From an uncultured Nocardiaceae bacterium (GTDB taxonomy: Bacteria; Actinomycetota; Actinomycetes; Mycobacteriales; Mycobacteriaceae): a DNA stretch of 5,718 nucleotides. The notes beneath the pieces were generated by a model that was not told where the DNA came from, ran no database searches, and saw only the letters and a program-made list of their open reading frames with translations. The stretch covers positions 1-5,718 of the forward strand of contig CAKZIX010000043.1 of the NCBI GenBank assembly GCA_936936565.1, in the 5' to 3' direction. Position 1 is the stretch's first letter. Each line of letters begins with the position of its first letter. Shown here piece by piece: positions 1 through 5,718 of the stretch. Both the position numbers and the translations under genes were made by a program.

Positions 1-116
1 TCGAACACCGCAACAGCGACTTCACCGTCACACCCGCCGCGGTCGACACGTTCCTGGCCCGCCTCCAGCAACTCCTCGGCGCCGACCGCCGAGCAACGTG
101 GCGCGCCCGGGCCTGA
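1..116 (+). CDS. 3' end of an unrecognised gene (partial)
   Basis: The third reading frame is open from the window edge (first full codon at 3) to TGA at 114-116, giving the last 37 residues of a protein whose start lies outside the window. About nine in ten codons end in G or C, as expected for real genes in this genome, and this supports coding. The visible part contains a likely amphipathic helix (AAVDTFLARLQQLLG) followed by a short Arg/Ala-rich tail (RRATWRARA). No catalytic motif or family signature is visible, so I assign no function. The gene converges on hpf with about 200 bp between the stops. In mycobacteria the gene after hpf is secA1 on the same strand as hpf, so this neighbour is a departure from that order. 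The main alternative is a chance open frame at the edge. Confidence 0.55.
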   Translation, partial: EHRNSDFTVTPAAVDTFLARLQQLLGADRRATWRARA

Positions 117-151
117 CCCTTCCCCCGCACCCCCGCGCCGCCGGTTCCGCA

Positions 152-221
152 AATTTCGCACGCTGCGTCCACATTCGCAGGCATCGCAAGGTCTGCGAAA
201 GCGAACGAGGCGTGCGAAATT
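152..221. repeat. Nested perfect dyad built of TTCGCA/TGCGAA units
   Basis: AATTTCGCACGC at 152-163 is the exact reverse complement of 210-221 (12 bp). Inside it, TTCGCAG at 174-180 is the exact reverse complement of 193-199 (7 bp). Both pairs share the same centre (between 186 and 187). The four hexamers, TTCGCA at 155 and 174 and TGCGAA at 194 and 213, start 19, 20 and 19 bp apart, close to two helical turns each. A fifth TGCGAA lies at 243-248. As RNA from either strand it could form a long, interrupted stem-loop. It lies in the gap between two converging genes. It could be a multi-site protein-binding element, a bidirectional hairpin or a dispersed palindromic repeat. The symmetry is directly seen; the function is unknown. 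Confidence 0.75.
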
Positions 222-267
222 CTCGTTTCCGGTGGCCGGCGCTGCGAATCGGGCGCGCCGCGAATGT

Positions 268-304
268 GTCGCGGCCGGTCGGCTTGTGGCCCACCGGCCG
301 CGAC
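268..304 (-). terminator. GC-rich hairpin after hpf, probable terminator
   Basis: GTCGCGGCCGGT at 268-279 is perfectly complementary to 293-304, giving a 12-bp stem with a 13-nt loop that can pair a little further. It begins 13 nt after the hpf stop codon in the direction of hpf transcription. No T-tract follows on the minus strand, which is common for actinobacterial hairpin terminators. The symmetric structure could also stop the converging plus-strand gene. The position and strength of the stem are the evidence; termination itself is inferred. Confidence 0.55.
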
Positions 305-317
305 GCGTCGCAGCGAA

Positions 318-1043
318 CTAGGCGAGCCGGATCAGCCCGTAATCGAAGGCGTGCCTGCGATAGACGACCGACGGCCGATCGGAGGCGCTGTCGTGGAACA
401 GGAAGAAATCATGGCCCACCAGTTCCATTTGGTAGAGCGCGTCGTCGACGCTCATCGGAGCTGCGGAATGCACCTTGGTGCGGACGATCCGCCCGGGCCC
501 CTCGTCGGATTCGGCGTACTTCGGTACGGGCTTTTCCTCCGGTAACGGCGGTGGCGTCACGCCGTCCACTTCGAGACCTGCGGTGGCCTCGGCGACCGAT
601 CGCGGCCGCTTCTCCCCGTAGTGGACCTGACGGCGATCCTTGGTGCGGCGCAGTCGGGATTCCAGCTTGGCGGAAGCGGACTCCAAGGCGGCGTAGAAGC
701 TGTCGGCACTGGCCTCGGCGCGAACCACGGGTCCCTTGCCCCGGACCGTGATCTCGACGCGCTGGCAGTTCTTGCGCTGGCGGCGGTTGCGCTCGTGGAA
801 GAGCTCGACGTCGAACAGATATATCGACGGATCGAAGCGCTCGAGGCGGAACAGCTTCTCGGAAACGTAAATTCGGAAATGGTCCGGCACCTCGACATTG
901 CGTCCTTTGACGACCAGATCGGCGTTGGCCTCCTGGTTGTCCGCAGTGTCGGCGTGGCGGTCGATTTTGGTTGACGACTCCCCTACGGGACCCCGGCTGT
1001 CGTCGAAGATTGCTTGCTCATCAGGTCGTGAAACTGTCGTCAC
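318..1043 (-). CDS. hpf: Long-form ribosome hibernation promoting factor (HPF/RaiA family)
   Basis: This 241-residue cytoplasmic protein should bind the decoding region of idle ribosomes and hold them inactive during starvation or stasis. The N-terminal S30AE/RaiA domain spans about residues 41-142 (start ADLVVKGRNVEV; then FHERNRRQRKNCQRVEITV; end RRTKDRRQVHYG). A charged, proline-rich linker (about 143-183) leads to the typical long-HPF C-terminal domain at about 184-241, with IVRTKVHSAAPMSVDDAL and ELVGHDFFLF near its core. In mycobacteria the equivalent protein (Rv3241c / MPY) binds 70S ribosomes. I chose GTG at 1043 because GGGAGG lies 5 nt upstream. The frame stays open to TTG 1145 and includes ATG 1136, but that extension is Arg/Pro-rich and outside the known domain. 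The gene is 243 bp from comF, so it probably has its own promoter, although no convincing -35/-10 pair was found. Identity is secure; the start is fairly secure. Confidence 0.95.
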   Translation of the reverse strand: MTTVSRPDEQAIFDDSRGPVGESSTKIDRHADTADNQEANADLVVKGRNVEVPDHFRIYVSEKLFRLERFDPSIYLFDVELFHERNRRQRKNCQRVEITVRGKGPVVRAEASADSFYAALESASAKLESRLRRTKDRRQVHYGEKRPRSVAEATAGLEVDGVTPPPLPEEKPVPKYAESDEGPGRIVRTKVHSAAPMSVDDALYQMELVGHDFFLFHDSASDRPSVVYRRHAFDYGLIRLA

Positions 1044-1120
1044 GCGTACCTCCCGAATCCGGCCGCGACCGAGCGTCGCGGCGAGTGGTGAAGCGTGCCG
1101 GATGGGGAACCGCCCGGCAC

Positions 1121-1149
1121 CAGGTTCAAGGGGCATCACCTCCAACCTG
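1121..1149 (-). promoter_or_regulatory. Candidate hpf leader hairpin enclosing a Shine-Dalgarno sequence
   Basis: On the minus strand CAGGTT (1149-1144) pairs with AACCTG (1126-1121). After a single G-G mismatch, GGAG-type bases 1142-1139 pair with 1131-1128 (one G-U), leaving a 7-nt loop. The paired stretch contains GGAGGTGAT (1143-1135), an almost ideal Shine-Dalgarno sequence, about 90 nt upstream of the hpf GTG. Nine nt after GGAGG a TTG at 1129 opens a 29-codon frame that ends in TGA at 1042-1040, overlapping the hpf start as GTGA. The layout suggests a leader peptide or structure-controlled translation, but it rests on one sequence only. Chance pairing in GC-rich DNA is the main alternative. 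Confidence 0.3.
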
Positions 1150-1236
1150 ACTCACATCGGGTGTGTTCGCGACGGTAGTACGTCCGCAGCCAGACTGCCA
1201 CCGTTAACCGAATATTCAGCCACACCGGCGCGCCGC

Positions 1237-1253
1237 GTGTCCGACGCGGACAC
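1237..1253 (-). terminator. Short hairpin after comF, possible terminator or operator
   Basis: GTGTCCG at 1237-1243 is perfectly complementary to CGGACAC at 1247-1253, with a 3-nt loop. It lies 33 nt beyond the comF stop codon. No T-tract follows on the minus strand. It may end the comF transcript, or be a binding site upstream of hpf. The rest of the 1044-1286 gap holds the hpf leader and presumably its promoter, but I could not identify promoter boxes with confidence. Confidence 0.3.
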
Positions 1254-1286
1254 CTGACACGCTGAACGGCCAGGCGCGGCGCCCGT

Positions 1287-1946
1287 TCATGCCGCGCAGA
1301 TCGCCAGGACGGCGCACACACCGACCCCGACGGAGCGCAGTACCCGTACCGATTCGGTTGCCGTCGCGCCGGTGGTCAGCACGTCGTCGAGCAGCACCAC
1401 GTTCGCATCGGCACGCAGGCGCCCGGTCGCGGTGACGTGCACGCGGCCCGACAGGTTCGCGGCGCGCTCGCGGGCGGACAGGCCGACGGAATCCCGGGTG
1501 CCGCGCACGCCGAGCAGCGGCGCCACGCTACAGTGCGCGAGGTTCGCCGCGGCGCCGGCCGCGACGCGTGCCACGGGATCGCCGCCGCGCGTGCGGGCGG
1601 CCCCGGCGCGGGTGGGTGCGGGCACCAGCAGCAGCGGGGCCAGTTCCGGCGGGTCCAGCTCACCGGAAACGCGCAGCCGGGTGACCGCGTCCGCGACCGC
1701 CCGGCTCAGCGGCGCGACCAGATCGCGCCGGCCGCGCTCCTTCAGGGCGATTACGGCGCGGCGTGGCGGGCCCGCATGCGACCCGACCGCCCAGCACGGC
1801 ACGCAGGGGTCCAGGCGTGGGCGCACGCGCGCGAGCGGCGCGTGTAGCCAGGTGTCGCACGCGGCGCACCATCCGGTACCCGGGCGGGCGCAGCCGCCGC
1901 ATTCCAGCGGCAGGACGAGGTCGAGGAGCGCTGCCCGGGCACGCAT
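1287..1946 (-). CDS. ComF family phosphoribosyltransferase-like protein
   Basis: The product is a 219-residue soluble protein of the ComF/GntX family, with a small zinc-binding N-terminus and a type I phosphoribosyltransferase fold. The N-terminus LLDLVLPLECGGC is typical of the family and sets the start at ATG 1946. The frame is open far upstream, but that part lies over lpqB and has no matching features. Cysteine pairs C16/C19, C27/C30 and C48/C51 could bind zinc. Residues 62-77 (RRAVIALKERGRRDLV) and VPAPT (108-112) follow the family pattern, and VLLDDVLTTGAT (184-195) is the PRPP-binding loop. Relatives in naturally competent bacteria help take up DNA; the role in actinobacteria and the true substrate are not established. 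No good Shine-Dalgarno precedes the ATG. It is separated from lpqB by 161 bp, so co-transcription is possible but not shown. Confidence 0.9.
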   Translation of the reverse strand: MRARAALLDLVLPLECGGCARPGTGWCAACDTWLHAPLARVRPRLDPCVPCWAVGSHAGPPRRAVIALKERGRRDLVAPLSRAVADAVTRLRVSGELDPPELAPLLLVPAPTRAGAARTRGGDPVARVAAGAAANLAHCSVAPLLGVRGTRDSVGLSARERAANLSGRVHVTATGRLRADANVVLLDDVLTTGATATESVRVLRSVGVGVCAVLAICAA

Positions 1947-2022
1947 GGTGCGAGTGTGCCAGCGCCCACCGACAGCAATGTCCGTACGGGACCGGCGCGA
2001 CGAAGTGGGCGCGCACAGCATC

Positions 2023-2061
2023 GCAACGGGGTCGGCCGGAGGGCAACGGCAAGTCGGCCGG
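2023..2061. repeat. Imperfect direct repeat between lpqB and comF
   Basis: GCAACGGGGTCGGCCGG at 2023-2039 recurs as GCAACGG-CAA-GTCGGCCGG at 2043-2061, so the blocks GCAACGG and GTCGGCCGG are repeated about two helical turns apart. It lies in the 161-bp gap (1947-2107) upstream of comF and could be a paired binding site or simple slippage. Nothing else in this gap looks like a gene, a strong terminator or a clear promoter. Confidence 0.4.
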
Positions 2062-2107
2062 CGCGCACCGCAGTGCCACGCCGGCGGCCGCATCGGCGGC
2101 GGTTGCG

Positions 2108-3883
2108 CTATCCCGGCAGCACGGGCGTGGCCCGGGTACCGATCAGCCCAGGCACCTCGCGCCAGTAGCGATCCGCGGCGGGTTCGTCGTTGAGGTTCAG
2201 TCGCATCACGGCGCGGCTGTCGGCGACGAAGATGGTCGACGGCGAGGCGTCCACCGCATCCACCGGCGGCGCCAGATTGCCCGGTCCGACCTCCATGCGC
2301 GAGCCGTCGACGGCCACCCGCACGACCGGGGTGTCCGACGGGAAACGGGACACCACTACGTATTCGCCGGTGTTCCAGTCCAGCGACAGCGCCGGCGCGC
2401 CCAGCTCGATCGCCACCGGGCGCGGGTCGGCGAGCACCACGTTGTCGCCCTCGGCGATCACCACGGCCACGTACACCCGGTCGTCGACGATCAGCGCCGC
2501 GCGCACCCCGTCGCGGGACAGCCGGAGTTCGCGAATCTGCTTGCCTACCTTGTCGATTGCCGACGAATCGACCGGCTTGACCGAAACCTGCCCGGATTTC
2601 ACGTCGCGCACCGCGCGGATCACCTTGGTGCCGTCGACGACGGCCCATACCGAGTTGTCGTCACGCGCCCAGGACGGACGCGAGATGCTCTGTCCGGCCG
2701 CCACCGCGAACCCGGTGCCGTCGTAGGCACCGATGATCAAAGCGTTGCCCGGTTGCGCGGGCGGTCCGCCCGGGTTGGCGCGACCGGTGTCGGCGACGGC
2801 GGCCACCACGCTGCCGTCGCGCGACAGCGCGACCGAGCGCAGGTTGTTGACCAGCCCGAACTGCCCGGGCACCGGTGCGAGCCCGTTGTCGTTGACCCGC
2901 ATCAGAGTGCCGTCGCGCAGCGCGTGCAGGCCGACGTTGTTGGTGGCGTACACCGACGGCCCGTAGCCGCCCACGTCGGCGGTGGACCAGCCGTTCACGC
3001 TGCGGTCGTCGAACGGCTTGCCATCGGCCAGCAGCACGTACGGGCCCGCGATGTCGGCCGCATGCATCGTCCAAATCACTTGCGCAGCAAGCATTTCGCG
3101 CTGTTTCGGATCGAGTCCGGCGGCGCCCTGCAGGTCGACGCGGATGCCCCCGAAGCCGATGCCGACCGAGCTGGTGCGCCCGTCGGCCTTGGCGACGGGC
3201 CCGCGCAGCGACACCTTGCCGCCGAGTTCGTTGCGCACCGCCGGGGCCAGCGACGGGCTCGGCCCGTCCACCAGGTACCCGATGAGCTGTGCGGCGACCT
3301 GGTCTTGGCTCGCCGAGATCCACCGCGGGTCCGGCACCGTGGTGGTGCCCGACGGGTCCAGGAAGTAGAGCGATTTGCGCTGGTAGCTGGTCAGGAATTG
3401 CGGCACGTCGATGACGACGCCCGGGTCGAGGGCGTCGATGCGCCATTCGCCCTGCACACGCGCCAGCTCGATCTGGGTGTCTATCGCACCTTCGGCCGCC
3501 TCGTAGACACCGCCCGGATGCAGCTGGCCCACCTTGTTGGCGCGCACCCGGTAGGTGGCGCGATCGGCGGTGCGCGCCTCCGGGAGGATCGCCACCGCCT
3601 TGTCGACGATGGTGGTGCTGGCCGCGTCGTCCCACTTCGCCGACTGTTCGGTGGTGAGAAACTGACGGGCCGGCAGGTGCCGGTCGGACGGATCCGAACT
3701 CGCCCGGAAGAAGTCGCGCAACAACAGGTCGGGCTCGCGTCCCGCCGACGGCACCGGCAGCGTCGACGTGGCCGGCTGGCCGACGATCGTGCCCACCGCC
3801 TGCGGCGGCGAATTGGCCGGCAGCCCCGCGCACCCCGAGGCGAGCAGACAGATCGCCAGCAGCGCCACGGCAGCCCGCATCAT
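2108..3883 (-). CDS. lpqB: LpqB, MtrAB-associated lipoprotein with beta-propeller
   Basis: The product is a 591-residue exported lipoprotein, close to the length of mycobacterial LpqB (about 583). Residues 1-18 form a short lipoprotein signal peptide ending in the lipobox LLASGC, with C18 as the lipidated cysteine, so the protein sits on the outer face of the cytoplasmic membrane. Then come an LpqB N-terminal region (about 50-180), a GerMN-type domain (about 190-295, around QLIGYLVDGPS and MLAAQVIWTMHAADI) and a C-terminal beta-propeller-like part (about 345-575) with repeats such as SVALSRDGSVVAAV and ELRLSRDGVRAALIV. In mycobacteria LpqB is reported to interact with the extracellular domain of MtrB and to affect MtrA signalling, cell-wall properties and division. 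The start is ATG 3883, overlapping the mtrB stop as ATGA; a second ATG at 3880 is equally usable. The overlap implies translational coupling to mtrB. Confidence 0.97.
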   Translation of the reverse strand: MMRAAVALLAICLLASGCAGLPANSPPQAVGTIVGQPATSTLPVPSAGREPDLLLRDFFRASSDPSDRHLPARQFLTTEQSAKWDDAASTTIVDKAVAILPEARTADRATYRVRANKVGQLHPGGVYEAAEGAIDTQIELARVQGEWRIDALDPGVVIDVPQFLTSYQRKSLYFLDPSGTTTVPDPRWISASQDQVAAQLIGYLVDGPSPSLAPAVRNELGGKVSLRGPVAKADGRTSSVGIGFGGIRVDLQGAAGLDPKQREMLAAQVIWTMHAADIAGPYVLLADGKPFDDRSVNGWSTADVGGYGPSVYATNNVGLHALRDGTLMRVNDNGLAPVPGQFGLVNNLRSVALSRDGSVVAAVADTGRANPGGPPAQPGNALIIGAYDGTGFAVAAGQSISRPSWARDDNSVWAVVDGTKVIRAVRDVKSGQVSVKPVDSSAIDKVGKQIRELRLSRDGVRAALIVDDRVYVAVVIAEGDNVVLADPRPVAIELGAPALSLDWNTGEYVVVSRFPSDTPVVRVAVDGSRMEVGPGNLAPPVDAVDASPSTIFVADSRAVMRLNLNDEPAADRYWREVPGLIGTRATPVLPG

Positions 3884-5595
3884 GCCCCGCTCTCCGACGC
3901 GGACGCGGCCGACTGTGCGTTCGCCGGTTCGGGTGCGGCGGTGTCGTCGTCGAGCGCCGGGCTCGCCACGCGCTTGCGTGCAGGCGGCTGCAACGGCAGC
4001 GGGCTGGACACGATCTTGCGTCCGCGCACCAGCGGCAGGGTGAGCCGGAACACCGAACCGTGGCCGGGATCGCCCCACGCTTCCAGCCGGCCACCGTGCA
4101 GGTTGGCGTCTTCCGAACTGATCGCCAGCCCCAAACCCGTTCCCCCCGAACGCCGTACCCGCGACGGGTCCGAGCGCCAGAACCGGTTGAACACCAGCTT
4201 CTCCTCGCCCGGGCGCAGCCCGATGCCCTGGTCGCGCACCGTGATTGCCACGGCGGTTTCGTTGGCCCGCAACCGGATCAGCACCGGCTTGCCCTCCCCG
4301 TGATCGATCGCATTCGCCAGCAGGTTCCGCAGCACCCGCTCCACGCGGCGCGGATCCACTTCGGCCACAACACCTTCCGTGGGTACATCGATGACGACCT
4401 CGGTGGCCGATTCACGCGCCAGGTGCCGCACGGTGGACACCGCGGCGCGCACGCACAGCCGCACGTCCAGTTGCTCGGTGGACAGTTCGGCGACGCCGGC
4501 GTCGTGGCGGCTGATCTCGAGCAGGTCGTTGAGCAGCGACTCGAACCGGTCCAGTTCGGTCACCATCAGCTCGGAGGCGCGGCGCAGCACCGGGTCCAGA
4601 TCGTCGCCGCTGTCGTGGATCAGATCCGCGGCCATGCGCACCGTCGTCAGCGGTGTGCGCAGCTCGTGGCTGACGTCGGAGGTGAAGCGCTTCTGCAGGT
4701 TGCCGAACTCCTCGAGCTGATGGATCTGGCGCGACAGGCTTTCGGCCATCTGGTTGAACGACATCGCCAATCGGGCCATGTCGTCTTCGCCACGCACCGG
4801 CATCCGTTCCTTGAGCCGGCCGTCGGCGAAGCGCACCGCGATGCGCGACGCCGAGCGGATCGGCAACACCACCTGCCGGGCGACGAGCATGGCGATCGCG
4901 GCCAGCAGCACCAGCAGCACCGCACCGCCGATGAGCATGGTGCCGCGCATCAGCGCCAGGCTGCGCTGCTCGCTGTCCAGCGGGAAGATCAGGTACAGCT
5001 CCAGCGTCGAAATCTCCGACACCGTCGGAGAGCCCACGATCAGCGCCGGTCCGCTGTAGCCGTCGGCGTCGCGCACCGTCGCGAACTGGTAGCTCACCTG
5101 ACCGGCACGCACGAACGAGCGCAGCGCATCCGGGATCTGATTGGCCGGCCCGCTCGCGGTGGGCGGGCGCGGGCCGTCACCGGGCACGATCAGCACCGAA
5201 TCGAAGGTGCCCGCCGCGCCCCGCGCGCGGCGCGCGGTCGGGTCGTTGGTGGTCAGCGCCTGGCGCGCGGTGTCGAGCTTGCTCGCACGCGAGGTGCTGT
5301 CGATGCCGCCGGCGAGCTGGGCCTGCACCGTGTTGCGGGCCCGCTCGGTTTCCTCGATGGCCGCTTCTTTCTTGGCCTCGAGCAGCCGATCGGTGATCTG
5401 GCTGGTGAGCACGACGCCGAGAATCGTGATGACGATCAGCGACAGCGTCAGCGTCGACACCACGACACGCAGCTGCAGCGACCGCCGCCACGCGTGCCCG
5501 ACCGACGTGGACATCGACTCGAACCAGTGCACCAGCGGCGCCAGTGCCAAGTCGAGGCGGCGACGCAACCGCAGGAAGATTCGGACGCCGCTCAT
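3880..5595 (-). CDS. mtrB: MtrB, sensor histidine kinase of the MtrAB two-component system
   Basis: The product is a 571-residue inner-membrane kinase, against about 567 in M. tuberculosis. A basic cytoplasmic N-terminus leads to membrane segment 1 (about 44-65), an extracytoplasmic sensor region (about 66-213), membrane segment 2 (about 219-239) and a HAMP linker (about 240-292, with MPVRGEDDMARLA). The dimerisation domain has the phosphoacceptor H310 in FTSDVSHELRTPLTTVR. The ATPase domain has the N box N424-N428, the G1 box DQGIGL (455-460), the F box around F469-F472 and the G2 box GGTGLGL (484-490), so all catalytic elements are present. The tail after about 525 is Pro/Ala-rich and poorly conserved. 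It phosphorylates MtrA, which in relatives controls cell-wall hydrolase, division and replication genes. ATG 5595 is chosen because it gives the usual N-terminal length; its Shine-Dalgarno is weak. It lies 40 bp after mtrA, so the two probably share an operon. Confidence 0.98.
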   Translation of the reverse strand: MSGVRIFLRLRRRLDLALAPLVHWFESMSTSVGHAWRRSLQLRVVVSTLTLSLIVITILGVVLTSQITDRLLEAKKEAAIEETERARNTVQAQLAGGIDSTSRASKLDTARQALTTNDPTARRARGAAGTFDSVLIVPGDGPRPPTASGPANQIPDALRSFVRAGQVSYQFATVRDADGYSGPALIVGSPTVSEISTLELYLIFPLDSEQRSLALMRGTMLIGGAVLLVLLAAIAMLVARQVVLPIRSASRIAVRFADGRLKERMPVRGEDDMARLAMSFNQMAESLSRQIHQLEEFGNLQKRFTSDVSHELRTPLTTVRMAADLIHDSGDDLDPVLRRASELMVTELDRFESLLNDLLEISRHDAGVAELSTEQLDVRLCVRAAVSTVRHLARESATEVVIDVPTEGVVAEVDPRRVERVLRNLLANAIDHGEGKPVLIRLRANETAVAITVRDQGIGLRPGEEKLVFNRFWRSDPSRVRRSGGTGLGLAISSEDANLHGGRLEAWGDPGHGSVFRLTLPLVRGRKIVSSPLPLQPPARKRVASPALDDDTAAPEPANAQSAASASESGA

Positions 5596-5635
5596 ATGTC
5601 CATCATGACTGCGGCGGCATCCCCCGTCGCCCGGA

Positions 5636-5718
5636 TCACGGAGGACCGGCCTTGTACCCCACTCCGCGAACGGTCAGTACCACCTCGGGCTTCTCCGGAT
5701 CCTTCTCGACCTTCGCCC
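5636..5718 (-). CDS. mtrA: MtrA, response regulator (C-terminal end only, partial)
   Basis: Only the last 26 full codons are in the window; the gene enters from the right edge and ends in TGA at 5638-5636. The visible residues run from AKVEKDPEKPEVV to LTVRGVGYKAGPP. This is the end of an OmpR/PhoB-type winged-helix DNA-binding domain, where the RGVGYK element forms part of the C-terminal hairpin. The match to the end of mycobacterial MtrA is nearly exact, and mtrB follows directly, which fixes the identity. The receiver domain and phosphorylation site lie outside the window. MtrA is the DNA-binding output of the MtrAB system and is essential in M. tuberculosis. Confidence 0.95.
   Translation of the reverse strand, partial: AKVEKDPEKPEVVLTVRGVGYKAGPP

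Noticed and set aside
28..294. 88-codon minus-strand frame across the left-edge gap
   Set aside because: The product is Arg-rich without recognisable features, the frame overlaps the plus-strand gene tail and both repeat structures, and there is no convincing ribosome binding site.
98..751. 217-codon plus-strand frame across the gap and the end of hpf
   Set aside because: It is antisense to hpf, the product is an Arg/Pro-rich low-complexity chain, and no family is recognisable.
1153..1165. CACA-N5-TGTG half-site pair upstream of hpf, resembling a CRP-type site
   Set aside because: Spacing and flanking bases do not match the usual TGTGA-N6-TCACA pattern, and a 4-bp match is expected by chance.
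1203..1208. GTTAAC palindrome as a possible MtrA-binding site
   Set aside because: Known MtrA motifs are two GTAAC-like direct repeats with a short spacer; only a single imperfect half-site is present here.
2661..4094. 477-codon minus-strand frame inside lpqB and the end of mtrB
   Set aside because: It is out of frame with both genes, its product is Arg/Gly-rich and featureless, and it fully overlaps well-identified genes.
1763..4303. 846-codon open frame on the plus strand, opposite lpqB and comF
   Set aside because: It is a shadow produced by high GC at third codon positions of the minus-strand genes. Its product is low-complexity (rich in R, A, H, D, G, V) with no domain, while lpqB and mtrB on the other strand are unmistakable.

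Overview
The window is high-GC actinobacterial DNA whose gene content and order match the conserved mtrA-mtrB-lpqB locus of Mycobacteriales. All recognised genes lie on the minus strand, so transcription runs from the right edge to the left. MtrB, LpqB and the ribosome hibernation factor look like mycobacterial proteins but diverge clearly from them in their variable parts. A Nocardia/Rhodococcus-type relative is my best guess, by inference and not by database search.

From right to left: the last codons of mtrA (response regulator; 5636-5718, cut by the window edge); mtrB (sensor kinase, 571 aa; 3880-5595), 40 bp after mtrA; lpqB (lipoprotein, 591 aa; 2108-3883), whose start overlaps the mtrB stop in an ATGA; a 161-bp gap containing a short imperfect direct repeat; a ComF-family phosphoribosyltransferase (219 aa; 1287-1946); a 243-bp gap with a small hairpin after comF and a leader-type hairpin before the next gene; hpf (long ribosome hibernation factor, 241 aa, GTG start; 318-1043); and a strong GC-rich hairpin just after its stop. 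At the left edge the tail of an unrecognised plus-strand gene (stop at 114-116) converges on hpf.

MtrA, MtrB and LpqB form one signalling unit. MtrB senses the envelope and phosphorylates MtrA, and LpqB is the extracytoplasmic lipoprotein reported to act with MtrB. Known targets of the system concern cell-wall hydrolysis, cell division and DNA replication. ComF and Hpf are neighbours in related genomes too, but they appear to be separately transcribed.

I see no mobile element, CRISPR array, RNA gene or defence system, and the coding part is ordinary core genome. The unexplained signals are non-coding. One is a nested, exactly symmetric repeat of TTCGCA/TGCGAA at 152-221, between two converging genes where no promoter is needed. 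The other is a hairpin upstream of hpf that would bury a near-perfect Shine-Dalgarno sequence, followed by a 29-codon leader frame whose stop overlaps the hpf start.
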